Below, piece by piece: positions 51,211 through 61,200 of a stretch of DNA of 64,000 nt. The notes under the pieces were generated by a model. The model was not told where the DNA came from and ran no database searches. It was given only the letters and a program-made list of their open reading frames with translations. Each line of letters starts with the position of its first letter. Position 1 is the stretch's first letter. The stretch is from NCBI GenBank assembly GCA_004524445.1, contig SDNP01000001.1, forward strand, positions 98,460-162,459, in the 5' to 3' direction. This stretch comes from Candidatus Thorarchaeota archaeon. GTDB taxonomy: Archaea; Asgardarchaeota; Thorarchaeia; Thorarchaeales; Thorarchaeaceae. The translations under genes and the position numbers were made by a program.

Positions 51211-52704
51211 ATGTTCCTGAAAGCATTATCACCATTTGTTCGTGTTATGCCGGAAGTCAAGGCTCCGGATAGAGAGGTGTCCTTCCGAGAAAAGGCGATC
51301 TGGACTATCGTGGTCTTGATTATCTTCTTGGTCATGTCACACCTACCATTGTATGGAGTTGACAGACAGGCCGGCACAGACTATCTTTGGGCCATGCGAG
51401 TAATTCTTGCTAGCACACGAGGTACCTTGATGGAGCTAGGTATCGGACCTATAGTTACTGCAGGACTAGTAATGCAGCTCCTCTCAGGCTCAAAAATCAT
51501 AGATGTGGATTATTCAAATCCAGAAGACCGTGCAAACTTCACTGGCGGCCAGAAAGTCTTAGCCATGTTCATGACTGCATTCCAGGCCATCGCTTATATT
51601 CTCGGTAATGCATATGGTGAACTGGATCCTACACAAGCTGTCATCGTGTTCATGCAGCTCTTCTTTGCTGGAATCATAGTGATTCTTATGGATGAACTTG
51701 TCCAGAAGGGCTGGGGCCTGGGTTCTGGAGTCTCCCTCTTCATCATGACAAACGTGGCTGGTCAAGTCATGTTCAGCATGCTCAATATCGTAGAGGTTGA
51801 AACCGTTGCACCTGTGGGATACCCCCGGGACGCAACCAATCTACCAAAGGGTATCGTCGCAGCCATGATCTCAAATCTGCTGCGCGTCTTTGGTGTTGGC
51901 TCAGAACAGTATCCAGCAGTTGATGCAGCCTGGCTCTTTGTTAGAAATGGAGTCGACCCCGGGATTGTTTCGCTCATCATCACCTTCGTCATTTTTGGTG
52001 GTGTCCTCTGGCTGGAATCGGTCAGAGTGGAAATACCGTTGCAGTATGCACGATATAGAGGAATGAAGGCGAAATATCCGATAAAGCTGCTTTATACATC
52101 AAACATCCCAGTGATTTTGGCCCAAGCACTCTATGCCAACATCATCTTCTTTGGCCAAATAATCAGCAATAACTTCAATCGCAATGGCACGAATGTCTTC
52201 CTCAATCTCTTCCCTGGATACTACGAGAACGTCGAGGGGCGAATGGTAGCCACGGAGGGCTTTGCCAAGTATATCACGCCTCCGCAAGGCATCTTCAGCC
52301 TCCTCAATGAGGGAATGGAGGGCATACTACATATCGCCTTCTACGCCGTGCTTATGGTCGTGCTCTGTTGGGGCTTTGCAAAAATTTGGGTAGATATCTC
52401 AGGTATAGCCCCTAGAGATGTATCACGCCAGCTGTTGAGCTCCGGGTATATTGTTCCTGGATTCCGCAGAAGCGAAAAGGTTCTGGAGCGGTTACTGTCT
52501 CGATACATTCCAGTAGTGGCTGGTTTGGGCGGCTTCCTCATCGGAGTGCTAGCGGCCTCAGCGGACGTACTCGGTGCGCTGGCGAGTGGAACTGGTATCC
52601 TGCTGATGGTGTCAATCATCAAGCAATACTACGAGCAGATTGCCAAGGCGCAGTTGTCCGAGATGGGTGGAGAAGGCATGGCTGGCCTCCTAGACATCTT
52701 CTAG
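51211..52704 (+). CDS. secY: Protein translocase subunit SecY
   Basis: A 497-residue, ten-helix channel of the Sec translocon. Signatures are LGIGPIVTAGLVMQLLSGSK, QLFFAGIIVILMDELVQKGW, GLGSGVSLFIMTNVAGQVMF and SVRVEIPLQYARYRGMKAKY PIKLLYTSNIPVILA (split here). ATG 51211 gives MFLKALSPFVRVMPEVKAPD, typical of archaea; TTG 51202 is in frame and nearer the GGAG. It is followed by a terminator, not by adenylate kinase and other genes usual in archaea. Confidence 0.96.
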   Translation: MFLKALSPFVRVMPEVKAPDREVSFREKAIWTIVVLIIFLVMSHLPLYGVDRQAGTDYLWAMRVILASTRGTLMELGIGPIVTAGLVMQLLSGSKIIDVDYSNPEDRANFTGGQKVLAMFMTAFQAIAYILGNAYGELDPTQAVIVFMQLFFAGIIVILMDELVQKGWGLGSGVSLFIMTNVAGQVMFSMLNIVEVETVAPVGYPRDATNLPKGIVAAMISNLLRVFGVGSEQYPAVDAAWLFVRNGVDPGIVSLIITFVIFGGVLWLESVRVEIPLQYARYRGMKAKYPIKLLYTSNIPVILAQALYANIIFFGQIISNNFNRNGTNVFLNLFPGYYENVEGRMVATEGFAKYITPPQGIFSLLNEGMEGILHIAFYAVLMVVLCWGFAKIWVDISGIAPRDVSRQLLSSGYIVPGFRRSEKVLERLLSRYIPVVAGLGGFLIGVLAASADVLGALASGTGILLMVSIIKQYYEQIAKAQLSEMGGEGMAGLLDIF

Positions 52705-52712
52705 AACATCGA

Positions 52713-52745
52713 AGGGCCCTCCTCGGGGCCCTCATGCCCTTTTTT
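52713..52745 (+). terminator. Hairpin terminator after secY
   Basis: AGGGCCC-TCCTCG-GGGCCCT (52713-52732) forms a perfect 7-bp GC hairpin, followed by six T residues at 52740-52745. It lies 9 bp after the secY stop. It looks like an intrinsic terminator. Archaea mainly need only the T-run, so the hairpin may add 3' end stability. Confidence 0.7.
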
Positions 52746-52800
52746 CGACAAGCATTGTTTAACGAAAAATGGGACATCATTTGTTTGGTTATTCTGGCAG

Positions 52801-53991
52801 CTAAATCTGTCTGCCAAACCATTTATTCTGGCTCTTATCTTCCAACGTATCAGCACCGAGGTACTCCATGAATCTCTCCAGCTCTTCTCCAAATGCCTCT
52901 GAGAATGCAGCGTCTTCTGAGATGTCATTGAATAGATGGAGGCTCCGCACCTCCAAAGTCTTGTCTTCTCCTCGAAAACGCGGCTCTATTAGACCAACAT
53001 AATCCCCATCATAAAGAATTGGTAAGCAATAATAGCCGTAAATCCGGTCCTCCTTTTTCTTGTAAACTTCCCAAACATACTCATGACCATAGATGGTTTC
53101 GAACAGTGATCGATTCCATAGAAGGGGATCCAATGGGGCCAAAAAGCGAGCATTGGAGTTAGCGATCTCCGCCAAATCGTCCCATAGTGGCTGGTCTTCT
53201 GTTGGGTAATAGAGGTCGCCCCTCCACCCCTCTACTTTCACAGTAGATATTCGTCCCTCCTCCGCCAATGTGTTCAATACATGTCGCACGTCACGTACCT
53301 TCCCGATTTCGTTCCACTGTTCGGGCGCCTTGGATGGTGAAACCAGCCGTGAGGCTCTAACAATAAGGTCAGCAATCTCGACCAATGCATCTTCTTTGTT
53401 GGGAGCTGGCATATTCAGATACTTCTCAGGGATGATGGTGTCGGGGAGTGCATAGTACCTCGTTCTTCGCTGTCGATGGTGAACCATCACTTCTCCTGAG
53501 ACCCATAATCTGGTAAGCAGTGTGTTCGCAGCATTTGCAATTTGTCCCCATCCCCATTCGATCTTACCCATGTCTTTCAGGTCTCTCGAACAGATTGGCC
53601 CCTTCTCAACCGTCTTCATTATGACAGCGATTTCCGATTTGTATTTGTCAAAGAAGGAATTGTATTGTTCATGACGCCTATTCATCTTGCATTTGAACAG
53701 GGGGTACTTGTCTAACGGCAAAATTGACATCATTTTGCAGAAATACTCGAATAACTCTCTCTTCTCGTAGAGTAAGTTTTCCAAGTGGTGACGCCGATAA
53801 TTCTCAACTCGACTGAATAGGGTAAGGTCCTGATTGCAGCCCGCTACATCAATCGAGTCTACCTGCACGCATGGCTGTCTTTGAAAGAATTGCATGACTC
53901 CTTCACACCCTTTTGATAGGGATTGAAAACCATGTGCCTTCCACAATATACGACGAACTTCTTCCTTGCTCTTTTCGGGTTTCATCGACAT
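52801..53991 (-). CDS. YcaQ-like winged-helix DNA glycosylase family protein
   Basis: A 396-residue protein of the HTH_42/COG3214 family. Bacterial members (YcaQ/AlkX) unhook interstrand crosslinks as glycosylases. The family starts with a helical region and the motif QPCVQVDSIDVAGCNQDLTL, then FSRVENYRRHHLENLLYEKR. Later segments are the central winged helix (ICSRDLKDMGKIEWGWGQIA) and FLAPLDPLLWNRSLFETIYG, followed by WEVYKKKEDRIYGYYCLPIL. The family's catalytic QxQ-like motif is not clearly identified by eye, so activity is uncertain. Confidence 0.8.
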   Translation of the reverse strand: MSMKPEKSKEEVRRILWKAHGFQSLSKGCEGVMQFFQRQPCVQVDSIDVAGCNQDLTLFSRVENYRRHHLENLLYEKRELFEYFCKMMSILPLDKYPLFKCKMNRRHEQYNSFFDKYKSEIAVIMKTVEKGPICSRDLKDMGKIEWGWGQIANAANTLLTRLWVSGEVMVHHRQRRTRYYALPDTIIPEKYLNMPAPNKEDALVEIADLIVRASRLVSPSKAPEQWNEIGKVRDVRHVLNTLAEEGRISTVKVEGWRGDLYYPTEDQPLWDDLAEIANSNARFLAPLDPLLWNRSLFETIYGHEYVWEVYKKKEDRIYGYYCLPILYDGDYVGLIEPRFRGEDKTLEVRSLHLFNDISEDAAFSEAFGEELERFMEYLGADTLEDKSQNKWFGRQI

Positions 53992-54107
53992 TGCCGTCTA
54001 TTCTCTTCTTAACAACCTTCTGCTCAGAGAAAACAAACCGCAGCAGAAACCCACATAACAACTACTTTTTCTGTATCTGCGTCTATCTCTGAAAGGAGGC
54101 AAATCTT

Positions 54108-54371
54108 GTGACTACCGAGGAACTGATTCAACGCGCTATCAAGGAATTCAATGAGTATAGGGTTCCTGAAATCGAAGCCAAGTTGAAGAAGCATCAGGAG
54201 GGTTCATTCGTTATCGAGTTCACAGGGACCTTCTGTCAGACATGTGGGTTCTATGATTATTTTGAAGACCTCCGATTGCTTTTAGAGAACGACTTTGGAG
54301 TCAGGACGCGCATAAAACACATTGAGGAAATAACTACAGGTGCAGATGTAGAATTTGAATTTTTGTTCTGA
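54108..54371 (+). CDS. Small uncharacterised protein with CxxC motif
   Basis: An 87-residue alpha/beta protein with one Cys pair (TGTFCQTCGFYDYFEDL). Such a CxxC placed after a strand can be a redox or metal site. The start is GTG 54108, preceded by GGAGGC at 54095-54100. It is a single gene between divergent and convergent neighbours. Family not recognised. Confidence 0.65.
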   Translation: MTTEELIQRAIKEFNEYRVPEIEAKLKKHQEGSFVIEFTGTFCQTCGFYDYFEDLRLLLENDFGVRTRIKHIEEITTGADVEFEFLF

Positions 54372-54508
54372 ACAAGAAGACTGACATGGTCTTCTTTGTG
54401 GGGCTAAACCCTTCACTGTTAGACCGTCAATCCACCATATGATCTGAAAAGCATAAAAGGCGAGAAATGAAAGCAGTACCGAATAGCGTCCTGAGTGTTG
54501 GTATCAAT

Positions 54509-54631
54509 ATGTCACATTATGAGTTTGTAGTTCCAAGAGGTTCCCCGGCCCGCAATTGGTGCTGCATTGCTATAGGAGTTCTTGGAATTATACTCTTCAT
54601 TGCCGGCGGACTAGCATACTATTTCACATAA
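54509..54631 (+). CDS. Small single-pass membrane protein (40 aa)
   Basis: A 40-residue ORF from ATG 54509 to TAA 54631. It has a polar N terminus (MSHYEFVVPRGSPARNW) and one membrane helix (CCIAIGVLGIILFIAGGLAY) preceded by Arg and a Cys pair. Composition is that of a real membrane peptide. No strong ribosome-binding site is seen. It may be a small regulatory membrane protein. Confidence 0.5.
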   Translation: MSHYEFVVPRGSPARNWCCIAIGVLGIILFIAGGLAYYFT

Positions 54632-54645
54632 ACTCTATAGATATG

Positions 54646-55191
54646 CTATTTGAACCGGTTCTCAGCATCCTCAACGATGTCTTTGTACAGCACGTGAATG
54701 AAATTCTTATCGAACTCATATTCTTCCTCCAACATTTCCTGCTCCTCTTGTTCGTCAAGATACTGCATTGATGCTGGAAAGAAGTCTTTGTCTTCCTTCT
54801 CAATATGCTGAGGATAGAATGTCACCAGTTCTCCCATCATCTTGATGATACGATCGACGGCACCATCAACTCCCCTCACATAATCTTCCTTTGCCTTCAC
54901 CAACTTCCCCGTAGTATCTCTCGCCCATTCATGTTCAACTATGAGCTCTTTCATGACTTTATCATCATGTTCTCGCATATCTACCGATTTCAGGTCCCGA
55001 AAGAGAATATCCTCCTCTTTCCCATGATGACATCTGTCTGCATAATTACGAATGAAGCCAACGGCTGTCTCAATGAATGCCGGGTCCGGTTCTCCACCCT
55101 TCTCAAGTCGTTTCATCTCATTATCCATAACAGAAATCATGCGTTCAATCAGTCTATGCTCTATCATCAATGGTCCAACAGGCTTCACCAT
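54646..55191 (-). CDS. Hemerythrin HHE-domain protein
   Basis: A 181-residue four-helix bundle with the di-iron ligand pattern of hemerythrins: GPLMIEHRLIERMISVMDNE, FIRNYADRCHHGKEEDILFR, LIVEHEWARDT and TFYPQHIEKEDKDFFPASMQ, which supply the His and Glu ligands. It probably senses or scavenges oxygen or NO in this anaerobic-type genome. ATG 55191 is chosen over an upstream ATG (55278) because the TATA box lies at 55224-55232. Confidence 0.88.
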   Translation of the reverse strand: MVKPVGPLMIEHRLIERMISVMDNEMKRLEKGGEPDPAFIETAVGFIRNYADRCHHGKEEDILFRDLKSVDMREHDDKVMKELIVEHEWARDTTGKLVKAKEDYVRGVDGAVDRIIKMMGELVTFYPQHIEKEDKDFFPASMQYLDEQEEQEMLEEEYEFDKNFIHVLYKDIVEDAENRFK

Positions 55192-55223
55192 ATCACATCG
55201 CCTATTTACTATAGTTAATACGG

Positions 55224-55232
55224 GTATATAAG
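55224..55232 (-). promoter_or_regulatory. TATA box of the hemerythrin gene
   Basis: On the minus strand CTTATATAC gives a strong archaeal box A about 33 bp before ATG 55191. The transcript would be nearly leaderless, which rules out the longer ORF start at 55278. Confidence 0.6.
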
Positions 55233-55287
55233 GATAAGCCAGGCCCGAGAAGATGCATTTAATTGTTTCAATTTTCATCGATAAACT

Positions 55288-56124
55288 GTGAATCCTATAT
55301 CCGTAACCACAGCCCCTCTAAACATCCTTATTGGCGAAGACTATCACAATGTGAGGGCAACACTGGACCTTGCCAAGGAGATCTGGAATGCATCTGCAGT
55401 GGATGGATTTGAGTTCCAGTATCTTGCTGAGTGGGATGCTAGTACATCTCCACGGGATGACAAGACAAAATCCCACAGAAGGACTGCGTGGGAAACAAGT
55501 GAAAAACACACTGAGCGGGAAATTGCAGAGCTTATTTTGAAGTCAGGTGTCCCAATCATCTCAGTTCACGGTAATCGAGACATCGGCATCTGTCTTTGTT
55601 CGGAAGAAGAATCAGAGCAAGAGATTGGAAATGACATGCTCGATGATACATTTCTGTTGGCAGATTCAATAGGAGCAAATCTGGTTGTTTTTCATCTATG
55701 GGATACATGGAAGGATTCTTTCAACCTGAAGTATCTTCAAGAGGCCTTGGCGAAAGCATCCCAGAGATTTCCAAATGTGATTCCAACGGTAGAAAATGTC
55801 CCTACTCATCTCAAAGGGCATACTCCCTTTGACTTGGTGAGTGTGTTTGAGTTTGTGACACTTGACCTTCGATGGGCAGCGATGTATGATGAATTTGAGA
55901 AATTCAGCGAAATAGCAGATAAAATCGCAAATGTCCACATTCGTGCCTCGCTAATCGACAGAAAATGGAGCATGATGGATTCACCGTTCACAATAGAAGA
56001 TGCCCTCAACAAGATCTGCATAGACTGGGGTTATACTGGTCCCCTGACTGTGGAACCAGAAGGAGGACTACGGCAGGCCTCTCTGAGTGATTTCAATGAG
56101 GCTTTCAAGACATTACGAAGATAG
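55288..56124 (+). CDS. Xylose-isomerase-like TIM-barrel epimerase/isomerase
   Basis: A 278-residue protein of the AP endonuclease 2/sugar isomerase superfamily. Barrel strands and metal ligands are visible in DGFEFQYLAEW, PIISVHGNRDIG, LVVFHLWDTW, PTVENVPTHLKG, IANVHIRASLIDRK and GPLTVEPEGGL (Glu and His ligands). Substrates vary widely in the family. The start is GTG 55288. It is divergent from hemerythrin. Confidence 0.78.
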   Translation: MNPISVTTAPLNILIGEDYHNVRATLDLAKEIWNASAVDGFEFQYLAEWDASTSPRDDKTKSHRRTAWETSEKHTEREIAELILKSGVPIISVHGNRDIGICLCSEEESEQEIGNDMLDDTFLLADSIGANLVVFHLWDTWKDSFNLKYLQEALAKASQRFPNVIPTVENVPTHLKGHTPFDLVSVFEFVTLDLRWAAMYDEFEKFSEIADKIANVHIRASLIDRKWSMMDSPFTIEDALNKICIDWGYTGPLTVEPEGGLRQASLSDFNEAFKTLRR

Positions 56125-56286
56125 CTTTTGAATGCATCCAAATTCAATCATTGTTTCAGACTCCACATATCTCTCGAAGCATTCTGGACTCGAAAATGCA
56201 CTTCCTCTATACAGAAAATGCTTTTCATATACAAAGCTGACTTTAGCAGAGCCCACTTTGAATAGATAGTATAGGGTGGAGATGCA

Positions 56287-57339
56287 TTGATCCCGGAAGG
56301 ACAAGAATCCAAATCAGAAAACGGAAATACGAGCAAGAATTCAACGATATATAGTGTACAGAAACCTAGCGCTAGTGCTTTGTTAGGTTACATATCCGCT
56401 GCCATGATTATGAGCTTGGGTTATTCTCTGATTATAATCGATTTTGCAGACACGCTGTTATTACCTGACCAGGCAACCTTTTCCTTCCTTCTTGAGGAGC
56501 AAATTTGGGGTCTCATCGTTCCCAATCTTCTCATGATCATTATTGCCCCCATAGTCTGGTTAAAGGTCTCTGGAGCAGTTCTTGCATTTCGGAGCTATTC
56601 CGACCACTATATAGAGGCTGAGACCAACGTCACAGACCTAAATGATATTTGGAGCGTATTCAAGAACAAGATCCTCTCCGGAATTTCCGCGAATATTGGT
56701 TTCACATTTATCATCGCATATCTCATTTACTTCTTCTTGCCAGAAGACCTTACAGGTAATGATGCCCTCTTTCTCTCGATTATGGTTATGCAGCTGGTGC
56801 CTCTGGTCATATCAGTACTAGTTCCAGTAAATTGGGTTCTCAATGACTCTCTTATCAGATATGAAGATGAAAAAGGCCTGGTCCACGATGTGGGAGAAGA
56901 TATGAATAAGGGACTTTTGAGGAAGTTCATTGGAATAGGCGGTTTGATCCTCGGACTTGATGTGTGCTATCAGCTTGCATTCAACTCGGAGTTTACATTC
57001 ATACTCAATTGGTACATAACAGGAATCTATTTCGTCTTCTTCTTCATTCTACTCAGCAGTGGCACTATCGTTCTTATATCGCTAATCTATCTCTCACAAT
57101 TTCATGAATCAGGTGTCAATTTTCTTAGAGCTAGGTTGGCAAAGGAATTACCAGTGGCTAGGACAATTGTTGACTACAATCTCCCTTCTGCTATCAAAGA
57201 AGGGATGGTTTCTATTGGAGAGAAACAGGCTGGAACACGAAATGCCGCCTTCATTGTGCTGATTATAGCTGCATTAATCATCTTGGCCCTCTGTGAATAC
57301 TACATCTTGTTTGAAATAGGTCCGTTTACATTGATGTAA
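56287..57339 (+). CDS. Multi-pass membrane protein, unknown
   Basis: A 350-residue protein with seven predicted helices (about 30-55, 72-98, 130-150, 162-185, 215-233, 240-272 and 322-346) after a polar 25-residue N terminus. A charged cytoplasmic loop (RYEDEKGLVHDVGEDMNKGL) lies in the middle. No transporter signature is recognised. The start is TTG 56287 with GGTGGAG upstream. Function not assigned. Confidence 0.65.
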   Translation: MIPEGQESKSENGNTSKNSTIYSVQKPSASALLGYISAAMIMSLGYSLIIIDFADTLLLPDQATFSFLLEEQIWGLIVPNLLMIIIAPIVWLKVSGAVLAFRSYSDHYIEAETNVTDLNDIWSVFKNKILSGISANIGFTFIIAYLIYFFLPEDLTGNDALFLSIMVMQLVPLVISVLVPVNWVLNDSLIRYEDEKGLVHDVGEDMNKGLLRKFIGIGGLILGLDVCYQLAFNSEFTFILNWYITGIYFVFFFILLSSGTIVLISLIYLSQFHESGVNFLRARLAKELPVARTIVDYNLPSAIKEGMVSIGEKQAGTRNAAFIVLIIAALIILALCEYYILFEIGPFTLM

Positions 57340-57570
57340 TCTTTCGCAGGCTCAAATCATAGAAACCCGTATCCGTTTCTTCCTGAAAGGATGTCCTTCC
57401 CATTTTGATGATAGACAAATATCATCCCTTAAGAAAATCTTTGGAGTACTGAGCAAATGAGAGCCTACGACAAAAGGCGCAATACCCCTTCCGAGTTTCG
57501 TATTTGTCCTAACACCCTGTCCATGATTGTTTTATATGATTCATGTGAACTAACAAGTCGGGATTGAATC
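57340..57570. other. Intergenic region with promoter-like sequence
   Basis: Only a promoter-like element (TTTTATATGA, about 57531-57540) about 30-40 bp before the response-regulator ATG is seen. No gene. Confidence 0.45.
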
Positions 57571-58191
57571 ATGGCACCGATTCGGAGAGCAGTTGCAGGC
57601 ATTCTTGCTCTGATTTGCTTTCTCATGGGTTCAGCTTACTTTTTTTTCCCCTTCGTTAAGTCGCTTGAACTAAGTTCAGCAGACTGGATTGGCTATCTGT
57701 ATCTAGCCATCGGTGCATATGGCTTAGTCATAGCCATCATGATATTAAGAAAGCCCGCTGTCAAAAAACGACGGAGAAAGAGAAAGTCCCGACGAAAAAC
57801 TCGCATTGTTGCAATAGACGATGAAGAGGACATTCTTAGGCTATTGAGGATCAAGCTCTCAAGAGAGGGGTATCGTGTTATAACCGCAAGTGACGGTAAT
57901 GAAGGCGTAGAAACAGTCCTCGATAAGAACCCTGATGTCATGTTAGTTGATATCATGATGCCCGGAAAAGATGGATTTGAAGTCGTGACTGAGGTAAAGC
58001 GGAGAATGGGCAAGAAATCTCCCGTAATCATAATGCTGTCGTCCAAATCCACAGAGAAAGATATCATGCATGGTCTCTCTGTTGGAGCGGATGATTACGT
58101 AACAAAACCCTTTAGCCCAACTGAACTTATAGAGCGTATCAATATCGCGCTGCTTAAGCAAAAAGCCGTTAAAAAGACAGAAAAGGATTAA
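57571..58191 (+). CDS. Membrane-anchored response regulator receiver protein
   Basis: A 206-residue protein. Two membrane helices (about 7-27 and 38-60) and a basic stretch (KKRRRKRKSRRKTR) precede a complete receiver domain (about 78-195). It has the acidic pair Asp83/Asp84 (VAIDDEED), phospho-acceptor Asp127 (VMLVDIMMPGKDGFEV), Ser157 (IMLSSKST) and Lys179 (DYVTKPFSPTEL). There is no output domain. Receivers are rarely tethered to the membrane this way. No histidine kinase is nearby. Confidence 0.85.
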   Translation: MAPIRRAVAGILALICFLMGSAYFFFPFVKSLELSSADWIGYLYLAIGAYGLVIAIMILRKPAVKKRRRKRKSRRKTRIVAIDDEEDILRLLRIKLSREGYRVITASDGNEGVETVLDKNPDVMLVDIMMPGKDGFEVVTEVKRRMGKKSPVIIMLSSKSTEKDIMHGLSVGADDYVTKPFSPTELIERINIALLKQKAVKKTEKD

Positions 58192-58288
58192 CAATCTATC
58201 CCTCGATGGGGGGCAGAAAAAGGCCGGCATCATTGGTGATAGACAACCGGATTTTGTGTTCTATTGAGACTAGGTGTGGGATTGAAGG

Positions 58289-61200
58289 ATGATTAAGGAC
58301 AAAAAGGGGAAGAACAAGGAGAAATCCGAGCCAGACAATGTTCCTCAACACCTATTTGATGCCTCGTTACCTGCAATAATTGGTTCCAGTCCCGCCAAAG
58401 CATCTTCCCTTGACTGTTGGAGGGCTCAATCATTTGCCACGCGTCTGCATCGTGAATTCGAGATGAGTCTGGAAAAGGGATTCACTGCCGGCATGAGGAG
58501 CAGGTACTATGCTCTGTTCGAATGCTATGAGGAAACAACCCGTTCTCTACGAGAAGCAATTCAAACGCAAAACACTGCGATGATGGTTTCATCTCTCCGC
58601 TCTTTGATTGCCCTGAATGCCCCACTGAGTTATATGCATAGAATGGCCCCAAGATCGATTCCTCTACATCTAACGCTAGATCCGGTTTTAAAGAAGAAAC
58701 TGATTGGCGATTTGATAATAAAATCGCTTCAGGACGCAACAGAACCATTAGATGTTGATGAAATCTGTGACTACATAAATAGCCATGAAATGCTGCAACA
58801 AATACGTGAAGAAACAGTCCAGAAACATTTGAAGAGTCTTTTAGATACTGACCATATTTCTGAAGAAAAAGGGCTCTATAGTCGCACGAATAGAACATAC
58901 AAGACCACGAATCTCGATGATGCCACTCTGAAGGCGCTGCTCGGAAAAGAGCTCTACGAGGAATTTGAACGAAATGGCTTTCCTGGTATTTCGAATATAC
59001 TCAATAAGAAGGAGAAATTCTACAAGTTCTTTGAGAGAACAACTGGAAGCGGAAAACTCGTTTCAGAACTATTCATTTCGGCTTTGTCGGATATACAAGC
59101 TCTTGAAGAAGAAAAGCCAAAGGTCATGACCTGGCAGCATACTGATTTAATTGGGTCGGCCATTCCTAGACCCTATCAGAGGGACGCATATGCGATTTTT
59201 CGAGGTCACGGTTATCAAGGACCATTGATTGAGGCGCCTACGGCTTCAGGGAAAACTCTCGTTGGTATGATGGCAATCCAGGATTGGCTAGATTCATTGT
59301 CTCCGGGAGAATCAATCCTAGTTCTTGTTCCGACAGTGAACTATGAGCAGCAATGGGTTAGAGAGTTGTGTTACAAAGACATAGGATTGCACCTCTCTCC
59401 TGATGATGTATTTGCAGGCACTACTGCGGCATATGAAGAAAAGCGAGAACAATCCAAAACTCCTCCCGCTGTTCTGGTTATGACTTACACTGCTTTGGCG
59501 CAGTTGGGTTCTCCCAAAGGTAAAGGTGGATTCGACAAGATATCAATAGAACGATTTCTACAGGGGAGCAGTACTCGATATATCATCTTGGATGAAGTAC
59601 ATAAGGTAGTTCAAGATATGGATGGTGTTTCAGCTGGAGTGGCTCGACTCCTCGTAGACTGGCTTGAGGACGGAAGCCTGGAAGGCCTCATTGGCTTCTC
59701 GGGAACTGCTGAGGCTTATCGTAATCGATTTGACGAATTAGGTTTGAAGCTCGTCTATGTAATGCCCTCTGTTGATTTAATTGCATACGGGTTTGTCGCT
59801 CCTTACGGAGAGTTTGGCGTTCCTTTCACATATTCTGAAAGGGAGAAGAGAATTCGTACTCTTCTCGCGGAATATAAGGAGCTGATGCAGAATTTCATAC
59901 ATCTCGTAGGTTCTGAGTTTTTGAGAGCTGCGTTCCGCTTGATTCCATACAAAGAACGACTGCGTATTAGTATGGATTTCTTAGATATGTACTCCTACCG
60001 CAAGGACCGAAGAACCGCATTAAGAAACCGCTTTAGAAAATGGTCTCGTGGAAAGGACTTGAATATCAATGAGATGCCTCTTGTAAGTATCATACAGATT
60101 GCAGAGAATCTTTCTGATGCAGAACTCCTAAGCCGCGCCACGGCTGCTTCATCACCTGATGTGGTGAAGAAAAAGAAAAAGCAGTTCCAGAAGATACTCC
60201 TTCAGGTCAATGATATCAGGTCTAGCTTGATTGAACTAGTGAAACTCACTTACATTACCTCAAGATTGGATCAGTCGAAGTTTGGACTGCGTCTGCCTGC
60301 CAAGAAGCTCATGGATGCATATCCAAATATTGAAACAAAAGTAGCGCTCGATAACTTGGTCAAGGACACCTTGGCCTATTCCATCGTTGGCTTGTACACG
60401 ATTCTCAGGTCTCTCTACTATCGCATGGGCGAGGGAAGAGTGAAAATAATCAGTTCAATCATTGATGCTGAGCAATCAGTACGCAATTTGACCGGCGTCA
60501 TCATATTTGGCAAGGGAAAACAACTTGATTGGGAAACAGGCAAAGCTGAACCCGGCTATTCTGGGGTCGCTGGTATCTTTGCTCAGATGCTTCTAGAAAG
60601 CGAACTCATACCCATGGCAGTTTTATCCAATGAGATGTATCTGCCTTGGCTTCCTGACTATTCAGTTCCAAATTTGGTTTCCGACTTCATCAAGAAAGAG
60701 ATTATGGGATCCGAACTTGCTAAGACACTGCTAAGCCTCTTGGTTCAAGGCGTGCAAGTGTCCCCTGAACAGCGACGTCATCTCTCGAAAGGCTATGAAG
60801 AAATTCTAGATGGATACTTGAACGAGCTGGGAACCGTCGGCGCACTCAGACCAGTTGAATTCGATGAGCTCGTCCTTCAAAAGTTGCGAGAGTTGGTCGG
60901 AAGGTTGGACATTCAAGATGAGGAAACGATTCTATCCAGACTAAATTTGGAGTACCCCCATATGGACAAATGGATGCGCAACTTCTTCGATTATGCTCTT
61001 GTTGCATCTCGTTTTGAGGAAGCTGAAATGGCAGAACTGAGGCATCCTACCGGAAAGACGGGCAAGTTCTTCGTGGTCAGAATGGCACAAGATGAACGTA
61101 AGCAGCTTATGTACGACCTAGCTGCACGAATACTTGACTCTGACATATTGCCCATCAATCTTATCGTCGTTTCTAGGTGGGCCCGCACCGGCTGGAATGT

